Shown: positions 1 to 13,642 of the stretch, one piece after another | Layout: every line of letters begins with the position of its first letter | Position numbering within the stretch: the stretch's first letter is position 1 | NCBI GenBank assembly: GCA_019155185.1 | Contig: CM032803.1 | Location: 4,802,501 to 4,866,500, forward strand | DNA: 64,000 nt | Reading direction: 5' to 3' | From: Beaufortia kweichowensis | Lineage: Eukaryota; Chordata; Actinopteri; Cypriniformes; Gastromyzontidae | Translations under genes and position numbers: made by a program | Notes under the pieces: generated by a model | Databases searched by the model: none | Seen by the model: only the letters and a program-made list of their open reading frames with translations | What the model was told of the DNA's origin: nothing

Positions 1-3000
1 AATAGTTACTATAGTGAGACCATAGTAAATTTGTGGTTTATTTTCATAATGGATGCTTCTTGTACATTGGGGTGCACAGATTACTTTATTATTATTTGAA
101 TTTTTGCTGTGAGAAACACATGAACTTGGTTTGACTGTTATTTTAGTCCTTATATAAATATAAAAAAGTTTGGTACCTCATTGTCACCTCAGCTTGGGTA
201 CCACTGCCATATAGTATCAGCGTATATATTAAAACAGCCCATTTATGTTTTGATGTGTGTCAGCACTTGGTTTGTTTTCTGGCCCCACAGGCACATTAGA
301 AACATCTCCACCACTCTACAAATGAGACACACATCAGTGTGAACGTGTTTCTCTGTGTATTATCACTGTTGTATTGTGTTTGTGTATCACAGAGGCGCTC
401 TTTGAAACGCTGTGCACATATTCTTCAAAGAGAGACAGTTCTTTAGCGTTAAGGTCTCTTTAGCTGCACCATTAACCAGATAATCAGCCTGAAATGGTTT
501 CACTGTGCAGATGAGAAGCCTTTGGAAATATTGCCATTTAAATTTAAATTGCATTTTTAATGTATTCCATTTATATTCCATTCCGGATGCATCACATTTG
601 CTTTAACTTATTTCCATAATGTTTTTTCACCCTGTCTTTATTTCTAGAATGTGCATGCAGGTTTTTAAAGGTGAACATTTTAGTTATGTCATATTGCTGT
701 GGGCCAATATGAAAACTCAGGTACAGGAAATAGAAAACAGGCCAGATGAGATCTCAACTGCCTGGAGATCATCACAAACCAGAGAAACAAAATAAGTTTA
801 TATAAATATCTGGACTGCACAGAGTTTGTTCTTTCATAGCTCAGGAGACATAAGTTTGATTCTTAGACACACAAAAAGTGATACATACAGTAAGAGTATA
901 TATACACATTATACATACAAGTATAACAGAAATGTGTGATATATTTCTGATCATTTGGCCTTGGAAGAAATGTTTATATTTTATAAATATTTATATATAT
1001 TAAATATTTATATATATATGAATAATATTATATTATATTAAATAATTTTTTAAATTAACAATATTTTGTTAATAACAATAACAAATAATAAGTATATATT
1101 GAAATAATGGACCTGCAGACCGTATTGCTTTAGTATCACAAGAAATGGTCATGTTTTAAGATGGTGTTGTACACGTTGATCCGATGGGGACTCATATTAT
1201 ACTGTATTTTATCAAGAAAATACATGAGAAGAAATCCTATGAAAAGTCTACATTTGTTCTCCATGCAATCTCATTTCTGTCTAGATTGAAAGAAAAAAGG
1301 TGTCAAAGAGATTTTATTTGTGACAAAATGTCGTGTTTAGATTCTCTCTATAGTAACAAACTTGTTTAAGGTGAACACTGAGACACAGGTTTGTGTATGA
1401 ATCAAAATAACTATAGCACTAACACACATCTAGCTGAGGAGTGTAAAATCTCCACAAAAACATGAAAGACTGCCACACAGTGAGTGAGTTTTTATTGAGT
1501 TTTGATTCTATCACCATGTCTTGGTGTAGTACACACATATCTGATAGGAAGTTTTACAGTTGTTTTGAAGAGCAGACAGTCAGTAATGTATTTTGCTCCA
1601 GTTGGCTGTAAAAGTGATTTATCACTTTTCATTTCAACGTGTTCTTTTGTCTACTGGTGTCTTGTTGCATTTCACAGAAAATGTACAAAAGCTTTTTCTG
1701 TGGTTTTAAAACTCTCTCTTGGTTCAGTCTCTGCTGATATACTGTACTGAGTTCATAGCAGCATCTGTTTATTGTGATACTTTAAGGACATTCGGTTACA
1801 GCAATATAAACAAGATCAAAGACAATCAAACTCCTCATGTTACAGTAATTTACAGTAAACCTGCAGGGTGAACTAAATCTATGCTGTGAAATCTTTAAAT
1901 GAAGATCAGGTTAATACAAGGCATCCGTTCATAAGATTGTTTAGATAATGGGTAGTGATGAAAATACTAAGAAACACACAGAACCATCATAATCTGAGAC
2001 CACTGAGATCTTGCTTTACACTATAAAAAGTTGTTTTAGATATGTGTCTAGCAAATAAATAAATGTAAATTTACACAAATACAACAGTGAACAGCATATT
2101 TCATAAATAAGGAAAAAAAACAATCATAGCTTGACAAGAAGCTTGTGTCTATTTCTGTTTCTCCTAAATAATAGACAAAGCTAAAAAATGATATAATTCT
2201 TTCAAATGTTTCATTAACTCTCCTAAGCTATGAAAGAGCAATACTCTTTTTTTTCTGGGTTGGTATTTCCTAGAATGGTTTGAGACATTAATGACATTTC
2301 TTCTGGATTACAGAAGATATAAATAGTATTTTTACTAGGAAAACATCTTGAGCAGCACAACTTAATCCCGTCTTATTTATTCTTGTTGAATAAAAACGAG
2401 GAACAAATATGACATATATTAAAGCAATCTCTGTTATTTTTCTTTTCTACGCTTTGAATTATTGGCTTTTTTCTTCAGTAGTTTAAGATAAGACGAAGTC
2501 AACATTTATACTGATGGTTTGTGTCACATAATGAAACCTCACATGCGTGTTTGCTTCATAATTAATCACTTCTGCCAGAAATCTGTGACTTCCTGTTTAC
2601 TCACCGACTTTATTTATCAAGATAGATCGCTGATGAATGAAAAAACTACACTAACATTTTGCATTTGCATGCAGCATTAAGTTTCTGTCAAATTTATATG
2701 TAAATGAATATTTGCACATTTACAAGCAATTTATCATAATTGATTTTTTCTGACAGGCCGATTTGGAGTCGTTTCAACATGGCTTTCAGTGGAGCAAAAG
2801 AGCGTAGCTAATAAACCAACTAAAACAAATACTCAATGCAGAAACATGGGAAAACTAAACAGATTGGGCTTATAAATCTATAACAGATAAAACCTTCCAC
2901 AGAATTGCAACAGAACATTGCATTTATATTCAGTTTTAGATCAGGTCCTGAATTCAGTGTGTAGCACAAACACAAACTTTCTTTTCAAAGAAAAACACAT

Positions 3001-3321
3001 TCATAAGACGGTCCAACTGATTATGTATTAGGCCAAGAATAGAAGTCGCCTCCAGCTCGCTGTATAATGAGAGGTCAGGAAGGAAGGTGTGTGTGATTGT
3101 TCCTGTCCTGTGGCTGTTTTACTTTCACCTTTTACGGTTTAAAGAGTCAGACTTTTCCAATGGACCTTCTTTGTTAGAGGTCATGTCTTATTTACTGTAA
3201 CATATTATAAATGTGAAGTTTGCCAAAACAATTACAGCAGATTACATCAGATAACGGAAAGGCTTTTGGAATACACACAGTAATAATGCATTATGAATGA
3301 TGTTTTAAATAAACTAAACCA
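1..3321. other. Gene-free AT-rich stretch
   Basis: Low-complexity AT-rich DNA, with a TATATAAATATT-rich patch at 960-1060 and an ACTATAGTGAGACCATAGTA repeat scrap at 8-27. I see no exon, RNA gene or other recognisable element. Short open frames here have no protein-like composition. Confidence 0.5.
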
Positions 3322-3490
3322 ACACTCTTTAAGGTTCTTCACAGTGATGCTAAAGGAGAACCATTCTCTCTTACCCTTTTACAGTTTTAAGAACCTTTTT
3401 TGAAACAGAAAGATTCTCTTAAAGGTTCTTTATGGAACCATTCAGCCAAAAATGGTTCTTCAACAGTATCATGAAACACCTTTCTAAAAG
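3322..3490. mobile_element. AAGGTTCTT-family element
   Basis: Repeated GGTTCTT/AAGAACC blocks in both orientations: TTAAGGTTCTTCACAGTGATG, GAGAACCATTCTC, AAAGGTTCTTTATGGAACC and AAAAATGGTTCTTC. They form a small palindromic non-autonomous element seen elsewhere in the window. Confidence 0.55.
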
Positions 3491-5912
3491 TCCTAAAACA
3501 TCTACAATTTATAATGTAAACATTATTTAACATTGTTCATTCATGAATCTACAATGATGAAAGACATAAGTGTCTCATGGATCTATACCTATTCTATGCC
3601 CTAAACTGTGTAAAAAAAAGATTGCAATTAGTGCAAACCAAAAACAGGAGAGCAAAGGTGTCTAGATTGGATACTATTTCTGGAAGTGTGCATTCATGCA
3701 TGGTTTTATGGCTTTTATTACCCACAACCTCATCCGAGAGAAGTTTAGTGACAGTTTTCTTTTGATTTCTTGGAAAACTAGAGGTTTTAATCAAGTTAAT
3801 GTTACATGGCTTGGTAAAATCATACTGTACATATGTCATTCACAATAAACCCATGACCACAGATTTATGGTTTTAGCACAAAAAGAGCTAAAGTCCCGCT
3901 TTGATAATAAAAATAAAGAAGAGAGAAAGAGAGAGTGAGCTCTCAGCTAAGATATTTTTAGTCGTTTATCATAATGAGTTGTAAATGCGTCTCTCTCATT
4001 CAACAGGCGTTCAGTGACGCTCGTCCCAGTGACAGTAATGAGACAAACACACAGATTCACACACTCCTTTTACATGACACGTCTCAAACACGTCTCCTCT
4101 CTCGTCTTTCACACATCGCTAACCTCTAATCTGTGTCCCATGGAAACGCTTAACATCTTCCGGACTAAATTTCCTAAAATAGACTTCCAGGCTAAAGATA
4201 GAAAGATAATATAAATTAAACATAAATAGAAACAAATGAAGTAATATTAACATTGAAGAAACCTCATGACTGAAAGAGCACATCACATGATTCAGATATA
4301 ATCAAGAACGAGATAAACATAATTTATTTGTTTAGTGCTTTATAAATGCCTTTACTGAAGTGCACAAAATATATTTTTTTATATGAAATATAAAGCTACA
4401 TGAAGAGTCTTTTAAACTCTTCCACACACACACACTCTTAATCATATCGGCATTCAAATAAAGGACAGGATTGGAAAACAGATTCTGTTATTTTTCCCAT
4501 GTCTACTCCATGTTTACATTTTTCCAGGAAAGTGCACCAAGACCTGTATCCATGGAAACTGCCAGAAACCAATCAGGAGTCCTTTTAAGCTCATCACGTG
4601 ACCCAGAGCCTGTTGAGAGATGTATTGAAGTTGGCAGTCAAGCTGTCTGCTGACTGTGTTTTATTAAAAGAAAAATACAAACCATCGAGATGGAAAAGCT
4701 CTTTAGATCACAAGAGAGAGAAAGAGAGAAAGCTGCAGCTTTTACAGGTTGAAAGGGGAAAATAAATGTTGTTCTTTCATATTGAGGATGCATTTCACAG
4801 CTCAGAGAAAGTGAATGAGTTGTGAAGGAAGAGGTGGATGTTTGCTTAGCTGAGAGAATCACTTATTCCAGCACATGCCAGATACTTTACCTATCGTACG
4901 GTTTAAAAAAAGAAATCTATGGATTGAATCCTGACGTTTGACAGTCTGACGAAAAGCAGGATGGACAAAGAGAAAAAGACAGAATGAAAGTAGTACACTT
5001 TTTATGCTACTTTTATAACAGAATGAAATATTAGTATATTCATGAGATGTTTACCTCGTCTCACCCGCCATCCTGGATTTACTTTTTGTCTTGCTGCAAT
5101 GCATTACGGGATTGTCTGAAACACAAACTTGTGTTCCATATGATATACTATATACTGTGATGTACATACACTATGCATCTTCATGCATCTAGTGCACTTC
5201 ATATTTTATTTAAAGAACGCATTACATTGCACACACTGCAGTATAAATAACATGCATTTATTCTTTTCAGAATTGTAAACAAACTACTTACTACCATACT
5301 ATTTACCTCATTATTTATGCTAAACATGGTGTAGAATAGTGCACATATATGTGATTTATGAGGCACTTAAAGGTTATGTTCCTATAATCTTAAAACAGCC
5401 TATAGGGAACTAAGAAGAAGCTAATAATGTTGCTTTTAAAAATATCATAATAAAGCTGCTGAACTTTTGGAACGGTTTCGTGTCTGAACATCCTTATGAT
5501 GTTTTAAAACCGAGCCATATAAACTCATGGAACACACACACGCTATTTTTAACTCAAGCACAGTTTCTTATCAGAGGCCTTGAAACTACCTGTCCACTTC
5601 AATCAGCTGCTCGCCTTTCAGTATTGAGTCTCATGTGCTTTAGTTATTAGAGCATAAGATCTCTCTCTCTCACCATGACCTGCATGTAAAAACCACAGCC
5701 TTGATCGCTCTTTCTCCTCTGAGGGGATTTTTTATGTTTTTCTCCATCAAACGGTTTCACACTCTATATATAAACTACATGTTTTTACCTGTGGGATATT
5801 TGGAAGTCAACACAGCTTAACAAGAGGCTTGAAAATTGAATCACACTGACCATAATGAACTGTAGCTAACATACAAGCTTTTCTTTATAGCTATAAATCC
5901 TTTCCTATATCT
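3491..5912. other. Gene-free stretch
   Basis: AT-rich with no recognised gene. Around 5040-5200 a block with GATGGCGGGTGAGACGAG (minus strand), AATGCATTACGGG and ATACACTATGCATC resembles a dispersed fish repeat. It includes an ATGGCGG next to a GTGAGA donor-like site, but this is probably part of the repeat. Confidence 0.4.
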
Positions 5913-6116
5913 AAAAGAAATAGTTCACCCAAGAAATCGTTTACTCACCATTTTTGGCCCAGTCCCATTCACTTTTACGGTATGTGTATAAATGTCAGGA
6001 TATTCTTCAAAACATCTGTGTTGAAAGAGAGAAAGAAGTCGTCGTGTGGGTTTGGAAAACATGAGGGTTAAGAAACAACAGCTATTTTCATTTTTGGCTG
6101 AACTGTTTCCCTTTAA
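5913..6116. mobile_element. Degenerate hairpin MITE copy
   Basis: Starts AAATAGTTCACCCAAG and ends CTGAACTGTTTCCCTTTAA. The interior keeps TTACTCACC, ATTCTTCAAAACATC and AACATGAGGGT blocks of the same family, otherwise decayed. Confidence 0.55.
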
Positions 6117-6589
6117 GTTTAAACTGAATTTTGAGAAATGTCTGAATCAATTCATGCATTTCCTTTGGTGAATTTCCACGTAAAGAGATACAAAAAGTGA
6201 CCAACAGATGGAGACAGAACAGCGAGGAGAAACAATGAAAGAGAAGAGCAATCTTATTAAAATAACCAACATATAAATATGTGTCAGTAATAAGCCGTTC
6301 TATTATTAGAACAACATTTAATGATTGCTCTCAGGAGAAAACAGTTCTGTAGTTATGCTGTAAGGAAGTTTTTTCTTCCTCTCAACACGTCTGAGATCAA
6401 TGTGGTCTTCAGACATTGACCTCTGCTCAAGTACTCTGACCTCCACCTTTCCTCCCAAACAGATAAGTGACGTCTTTCAGAAAAACAAATACAGACCACC
6501 TCTATTCACTTAATACAAATCCTCTCCTCGCTGTTGAAAGACTTCTTTACATGTTACCTGTTCCCAGCATGCTCTCTGTTCACCTAGTG

Positions 6590-7010
6590 ACATCAACAAA
6601 AGAGTGAGTTTTCTTAAAGCCGGAGCGCAGCGGTGAACTCCGCTAAGTGATCGGGCTTTGTTGGTTCTCCTAAGCTCGCTCTTTCTCATTGCTTTCTCTT
6701 TTTCTTTCCGACTATCCGGGCAGCAGCGACAGGGAATCAATCCTTTTGAGAACCGCAGCAGGTAGAGCCCTTCCCGCCCGTCTCTCTCTCTCTCAGACTC
6801 CCTGTTGTTCTGCATTCATCAGGCACATCAAAGGGCAGCTCAGGATGCTGCTGTGTCCCGGTTCTCCGGCCCCTCCCGAGTGATTCCGTCGCCCATCAGG
6901 AAACAATCTCCCCTCCGCTGAACACGCTCATTGAATCGATGCTGGAGTTTATGGCTCTCGGGGTTCCTACGGCAGCCGTGAGGAGCTAAAGGCCTGAGAG
7001 TGAGAAAGAA
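6590..7010. other. GC-richer, low-repeat island
   Basis: CpG-containing sequence standing out from AT-rich flanks, with overlapping open frames on both strands (minus 6510-6815 and 6840-7088). No frame resembles a known protein. The part at 6880-6970 is repeat-free and could be a conserved non-coding element. This is inferred from composition only. Confidence 0.3.
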
Positions 7011-8319
7011 TGACTCCACGGTGAGATTTCCATTGTGTTTCTGCATTAAGGAAAGATAAATGTGATTCTGAGAGAGCTTGTTCATCAACAGTGATCCTGT
7101 CAGTCATAATGCAAGACTTTAGGTCTGTTCTCCTACTTATATTTATCTCTTTTCAGCAAGGAGAAGGATGAAAAACATCTAAGACAAAGCTGAATCTTAA
7201 AGGAAACTATTAGGAATGCTGCAATCTGAGCAAATTCTATACATTTTAATGTATCTCAATTCTTAACCTGTTAACAGTCACCGTTCCTCAGGAGGAACAC
7301 CTGTGTTATTTCCCAATCCACTTTAATATTTCATAGTTGAATTTTAGTCTAATCACGACAAACTATAAATTGATGGAATGGTAAAAGACTAACTGGCCAA
7401 TTTTTATATTAATACATATAAACAAACAAAAATGTATAAAAAAAAGTTAATGTCACTGTAATTTATAAAAATACTTAAAATGAAAAACATTTTTTAGAAG
7501 ACTTAAAAATGTTTGAAAAAATATAAAAAATGTAGTTCAGATGTGCATTTTTATGTGTATACTCAATTTCTGCTGTGACACTTATCAGGTTAATATCTCA
7601 GTCATGTTTTTCAAAACACCAATAAGATTAAATGAAGAACAGTTTAAGACTTTTGCCTACAAGTAAGTCTCCTAAAAAGAACTTTAGTTTAACATTACTT
7701 TAGTTTAAAATGGTCTTCCAACAATGTTTTGACCATATTTATTTGTCCTAATTTCAAAAGAGAGATGCCGATACCCCAGTGGAACCTAATTTAGGATTCC
7801 AGGAAGTCTTCTGAAGAGCATCAGGGTGGAGAGGGGAACAGGTGTGACAGAAGGTTGTGTAAGAGATCTGGCAGTGTTTGCACACCTCACAGCGCTGTAA
7901 TCAGAGAGAAGTCAGGACAGAATGAAGCTTCACAGGCAGATTATATTCAGCTCAAGACAAATGAGAAGAAACATCTGAACTCTATCAGCAGAGGAGAAGA
8001 AAAGAGATTAAGGATTAGAGCAGTCAAGCAGTGCACGACTCCATCTCTCTCTCTTTCACCTATCAACACGTACCTGCATATTATTAACAGCAATCACAAA
8101 CGCACGCACACAATGTGTGAGGTGTCAATCACACCTATAATACAAACACACGAGGGGTTATGCACAACAATTAATAAAAATAAATAAATTGTGTGAGCAA
8201 TTTTAACAAATAAGTGGAAACGATTTCTCTTCTCATCTGTAACTTGCTCTATACAGAAGCTTCTCATCTATTCTAAAAAAGCCAGCAGGTTGTTCAGATA
8301 TGCTGTCTGACTACAGACG
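7011..8319. other. Gene-free stretch
   Basis: AT-rich sequence with no recognised feature. The open frame at 7855-8187 is rich in Lys, Ser and Thr and matches nothing known to me. Confidence 0.4.
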
Positions 8320-8720
8320 GTGGAAAAATACAGAACGTTGAGCTCTTTTTATCAGCGTGTTGAAACGATCCGGTCTGGGATTCGTGATTGGACCGAGCGT
8401 GATCAATAATGCAACAGCGCTGCGCTCCTGCCACCTTACGAATCAATTAAAACCCATTACAGCCCCTGTGTTCATTCCCTAGCATCCAGCGCTGTGTGTT
8501 TATTCAGCTCAGGGCGGGAGAGGCTGATCTTGCTGCGGTTTGTGCAGGTGAGACTCAAACAGGATGAATGAAAAGCAGTCATTGTGCAGACGGGATGGTA
8601 TGAGCTCAGATATTCCATGAATGTGCGTTTCATCCAGAGCTCACAATCCGCTCGCTGTTTCGGCAGAGTTTGGTTTGGCCGGGTGCTCGCCGGCGCCCGT
8701 GACACTTTCAAACAGGAGCA
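8320..8720. other. GC-richer, low-repeat island
   Basis: Holds GAGCGTGATCAATAATGC, AATCAATTAAAACCCATTAC and similar homeodomain-friendly motifs, plus the weak exon-like segment at 8483-8548 and a minus-strand open frame at 8472-8711. Candidate conserved non-coding element. Confidence 0.3.
8483..8548 (+). other. Weak exon-like segment
   Basis: About 66 bases between an acceptor-like TTCATTCCCTAG and a strong donor (TGTGCAG then GTGAGA). Two frames are open. It is short enough to be chance, and it lies in a GC-richer, repeat-free island (8320-8720). Confidence 0.15.
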
Positions 8721-8826
8721 GTGATGGAGACCAGGCCTTCATCTGCATCTCTTAACCGTCCACATGAGCTTCAGCCCTAAACAGAGGAAGATCTTTGTGA
8801 GTCGTGGCACAGTGAGAAAGCAGGAG

Positions 8827-8860
<34 letters not shown>
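8827..8860. repeat. (ATCT)n microsatellite
   Basis: Eight and a half perfect units. Confidence 0.95.
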
Positions 8861-9059
8861 GAGGAAATTTGACCAAAATACAAGAAAGATTATATCTAGA
8901 AGTACTCAGCTATCACTTTTTTTACATATTTATTAATCATTTCATTGGACAAATGTTCTTCCACAACCAAACAGACCAGTGAAGTGGGTTAAAATGATTG
9001 ACACTGAATAAATTCCTCCATCAGGGATGTTTTTATTTCTGAGCTTTTCAGGCGGTTCT

Positions 9060-9135
<76 letters not shown>
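9060..9135. repeat. Compound (TC)n(AC)n microsatellite
   Basis: About 22 bases of TC joined directly to about 54 bases of AC, uninterrupted. Confidence 0.95.
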
Positions 9136-9138
<3 letters not shown>

Positions 9139-9426
9139 GAGTGTTTTCCCCTCAGGAGCTGAACATTGTGCCGGACCCTCATGATTGACTGGCTGCCCAT
9201 GTTACTCAGAGAGAGATTGCCATAAATATTTCATCACCAAAATTGCTTCGTGACATAAATATACAGCTGTGTGTGACAAAAGAGAGAACGAGAGCGAGTG
9301 AGAGAGGACACACTTCCTCCTTATCACCTCAGACACCCAGACAATTAACACAACACCTCATACATCATTCTACAGACATTTACATGGACACACACACACT
9401 TCCTTTTATATGTACTAACACACACT

Positions 9427-9556
9427 GAAAAAAAATCACTTTGTTAATTAGTTTTTGTGTGTTGTTTTATACTCTCTAAATGCTTGCTTGGTTGTTGTTT
9501 TAACTCATGGTTGGGTAAAATGTGACAGAAAACACTGTTGGGTTATAAATTAACCT
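9427..9556. repeat. Hairpin-like TTGGGTT repeat
   Basis: Blocks ACTCATGGTTGGGTAAAA and CACTGTTGGGTTATAAAT, shared in pattern with 31250-31350. A dispersed fish-type repeat of unknown class. Confidence 0.4.
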
Positions 9557-12500
9557 TTTGATACATTATGTTTTGTGTAAAAATGTTTTGCAACAATACA
9601 CACTGTGAAAGCACTATATAAATAAAACAGAATTTAACTGAATATATCTTTTACATTTTGTTGATTTGTCTTTACTACATGAATCCAAACATCATCATTT
9701 ATGTTTTGCAAAACCTGAGAAAGAGGATAATGTCAATATAACATGAAAAATAAGTTTGTTCATATTTCAATATTTACACAAATGTTTCTAAAGGATTTAT
9801 GTCTCTCTCGTTTGGTCTGAGAGATTTATTGTGGTACCTCTGTGTGTTGTAGGAAGGGGATTTCCGTCTGTTCTTCATGGCCACTTGACTAAAGAATAGA
9901 TCTCGACCTTGTGCAGTTTACACGTATCTGCTCTTCACAGTTCCCCTGAGAAACACATACAGTCCTCATGAGCATATTACACACATCACAACTTAATGCC
10001 AAAAGACAAAACTATACATGTACAGATGAATAGCTACTCATAATAACTCTTACTGAGCTCTTCCGTTAGCAATGTATCTAACGGAAGTATGAGTATGAGT
10101 AAATCAGACTTTAAAATGAGCTTTTGTAACATATAAAACAGAAATGAATGATAAAAACAGAGCAACAGAGACATCCCTGTACAGTTACATTACAGGAACG
10201 TTTTGAAAATGTTGCTCTGATGTTGGCTATTAAAACATACGACCAGTCTGATATATAAGGGTCATTATTCATTTGAAATGGTAAATAATCAAAATATACT
10301 CTTTCGAATAAATAGAGATAGTTCAGTTTTATTTGACCAGGTGCTCTTTTGATGTGAATTAAACCTGCACACATGAACACAGAGTTTAGTGTTTGAGTAT
10401 CACAGCACTCGCCACATGAGCCTAAACACACAGATCTGCAATCATCTGGCAAATGGCTACAACACTTACACACAAACACAAGTGTCACAGTCAGGCTAAA
10501 ACATGTTCCTTATATCCTTAAATCTACAACTCACACAAACTTCAACATAATGGAATTTAAAAACAAAATGATCTAATAGAGATTTCTTAGTGGTGACTAC
10601 TGAAATTTAATGAGCAAAAAGTTGTTTAGCCAAACCTGTACAGGTACAGTATCAGCCATCCAGCATTCTCAGAGTAAATGGAAAAAGAAAACAGGTGTGA
10701 ATAACATTCAGGACAGTGTTGATTAAGAATGCCAGAGCTAATGCTGGAGTACAGAGATAAACTAATTTCTCTCCGTCTGTCTCACACAGATGCTGAATGA
10801 CTTTAACAGAGATGAGAGAAGAGAGAAACTGAACATCACAGAACACAGTACAATGAAAAACCTTCCCTTGTATTCTCTGAATGACTCCAGAAAAATGTAT
10901 CATTTTGATGTCTCATACAGTCAGTGTTTTTCAGCATAAAGTCTGATTCACAAATAGTGATATTAGCTGGCTTTATGTGAAATATGTGCCAGACAGTCAC
11001 TGAATGGACGTATATTCAAGTGTATTATACTTCTTTTAAACAAAAATAAGAAAGTAACTTTCAGTCTAGTTTGATGTACTTCTCAGAAACTTTTATGTAC
11101 ATTTATACATTTGGCAGATGATTTCATGCAAAGCTTCATACTGTGCATTTAAGCTTGATCAGTAAGACTGTTCCTAGGGATCAAAATAAAAAATAATGAT
11201 GCAAAATAAAATGCATACAAGTACACTTAAACATATACTTGAACTTTACTCGAGTGTATTTAACAAAATAACCTTGAAGTATACTACTTTTTTGCAATGC
11301 CGTTTGCGGACGTGCCATGAGAGGTTGAAGCATTTAATATTCCTGCAAACTCAAATATATCTCAGAGATAATCCTTCTATCTCCTGACATTCTTCAAATG
11401 AACATTTCTGGTGCAATCTTTGTTAAAAGCGCTACGGTTCAGAGTTCATTTTTAATAGTGTTTCTTCCTTTGAGTTAAAACCCCAGGAAAATACCATTAC
11501 TCAACACTTTACAGACCTTCAGAGAACAAACCCGCCTCTTTGAAAGCCGACGGATTTGCCTTTTACACCAGCTAACCGCACTGACCTTGAGTTCATTATT
11601 TACGAGCCAAAGTGCAGCTGTCACCATTAATTACTTCTTTTCATTAGTGTGAGGATGGAAACATACACTTTACACTCACCTTGTCTTTAATTCTCTATCC
11701 TCTAGTGCTCTAATGAGACTCAGACATCACAGAGATCTTCAGTGTTGTATTTCTACACATAAGTAATGTCCGGACCCTTTTCAGGACGTGGCTGTTAATG
11801 ATTTCGGCACAGGAGCAGAGAAATTAAAAACCAGAATAGCACTCCGGAGACCAGCAGCCTATTAGAAAAGTCAAAGAAAATGATTTCATTTCTTTTAATG
11901 TATTTTTTACAATGTGTATGTGTGTGATAGAGCTCAGAGTTTGATCCTTATGGCTCAGGTTCTCAATATCGCTTAGTAATTATAGCTCATTTAGATCATA
12001 TGTTGGTTGCTGTGATTTTTGCAAGTGAGACTGTCTCTTTTTGTCTCTGATCCTCTTACATGTCAAAGTAAATAATAATAGAGAAATAAAAACATACAAA
12101 TGAAATAAAATACACAAATGAAAGGTTTTTTAGATAGACAGAGCACAGTTTGAGACATTGTACGTTAACTAGAGTTAACTAATCAAAACTTAAATCTTGT
12201 TTTGCGTTCTGTATATATTTTCATTGCTCTCTGAGAAGTAATTGAGATATTAAGCCGATGTGATTTTTCTTTTCTACGGGTGGTCTCCCTCCACCCGGTG
12301 TGGTTTATGAGTTGTTCGTTAGGACCCAATGCTCCATTAACTGAAACAAAGCATTATGGGTAAAATACAGTGGCTCATATATTCTTGTAAGGGAAATGGC
12401 TGCTAGTTTTATGGCACACATCTCCCAATGGCGCACCATAACTCAAACACACACACTAATAGACAAGCACACACACACAATATCTCATATTATTTACACC

Positions 12501-13321
12501 TCTGTTTTATTGGGCCAGTTCTGACACCGGTGCACATGATGGATGGTTGTGTTTTCTTTCCTTTTCACAGCTCTAGCTGGTGTGTAAAGTGGGCAACATC
12601 CCACTCAACATCCACCTGTTCGCTCAAACAGGAAGCGGAAGTTACTGGAGAATGTGTTGCTTTGGTACGTGACTGATAAGAGAAGCACGAAGAGAAACAT
12701 TTATCGGTGAAACCTCACAGCGGTTCCGTCTGACAGCGGAGAACAGCTTCAGAAACACAGTCGGCTCTTTCTAATTGGCTTGACCCGTGTGTCAGAGTTA
12801 AACGCATTTATTGCGGTTTTAATTGCATGCGGAGTGAGTCTGATACTGGATGGTGAAACCTGAATCAGTCTCAGGAGGAATCATTAGCATGAGTGTTTAT
12901 AGAGGCGGAAAATGAAAGAATGTACTAACAAAAGACAAGGAACAATGCAATATGAGTGTATACAAGTAAACACAACTGTGTGTATTGTATGTATAGGTAA
13001 ATCTAAAAATGATCAAAATGTAATAAATTACATTTTGCAAGAAATTAAAAAAAGAAGTAGTTAAGTAATTAAAAGCAGTACAACACCTATCATATACTTG
13101 ATACCGTATATTATATCTTACAATTTATTTTCTTTGCATGACAGCAATGAGATGTCACAATACAAAAAAATAAGGAATAGCACAGCTTTAATTCTGCTTA
13201 AGCAAAATAAAAAAAACCTTATTCTTTATGATTTTGGGGTTAAATATAACCTGGACAAATTCTTTTCAATTTACAAATATATATAATTTACTTATCTATC
13301 TTAACTCACACTAATCCTATA
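9557..13321. other. Gene-free stretch with two candidate non-coding islands
   Basis: Mostly AT-rich. Repeat-free GC-richer patches at 11520-11660 (GTCACCATTAATTACTTC, AGCTAACCGCACTGACC) and 12690-12860 (AATTGGCTTGACC, TTTTAATTGCATGCGG) could be conserved regulatory elements. A minus open frame at 10111-10488 (125 codons) is Cys-rich but matches no family I know. Confidence 0.35.
11094..11183 (-). mobile_element. SINE fragment (3' half), reverse orientation
   Basis: Plus-strand text ACATTTGGCAGATG, TGTGCATTTAAGC, GATCAGTAAGACTGTTCC is the reverse of the SINE tail and body seen at 21306. The tRNA-related head is lost. Confidence 0.5.
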
Positions 13322-13520
13322 AGAAAAGTTTCAGCATTTTTACAATTACAAGATCTTTTAGAAAACTTTCCATGTTTTATGGGGACTTTCCATTCACATA
13401 ATACTTTTTATACTGTATATTGTATGGTGTAACCCTAAACCTAACCTTCACGCAAACCTTTCTGCATTTTTACATTTTCATATAAACATCCTTTATTATG
13501 ATTTATAAGGCATTTTTCTC
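13322..13520. repeat. Dispersed repeat with CCTAAACCTAACC core
   Basis: GGGACTTTCCATTCACATAA, TATACTGTATATTG, ACCCTAAACCTAACCTTCAC and CTTTCTGCATTTTTACATTT occur in the order of a repeat common in cyprinids. Its class is unknown to me. It runs up to the CA microsatellite. Confidence 0.4.
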
Positions 13521-13532
13521 CTGTGCTTCCAT

Positions 13533-13534
<2 letters not shown>

Positions 13535-13630
<96 letters not shown>

Positions 13631-13642
13631 ACACACACACAC
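13535..13642. repeat. (CA)n microsatellite
   Basis: Over 100 bases of CA with two AGAC interruptions (about 13571 and 13626). It creates spurious Cys-Val and His-Thr open frames on the two strands. Confidence 0.95.

Noticed and set aside
5040..5110. Possible minus-strand first exon ATGGCGG|GTGAGA
   Set aside because: The block resembles a dispersed fish repeat and has no supporting downstream exon.
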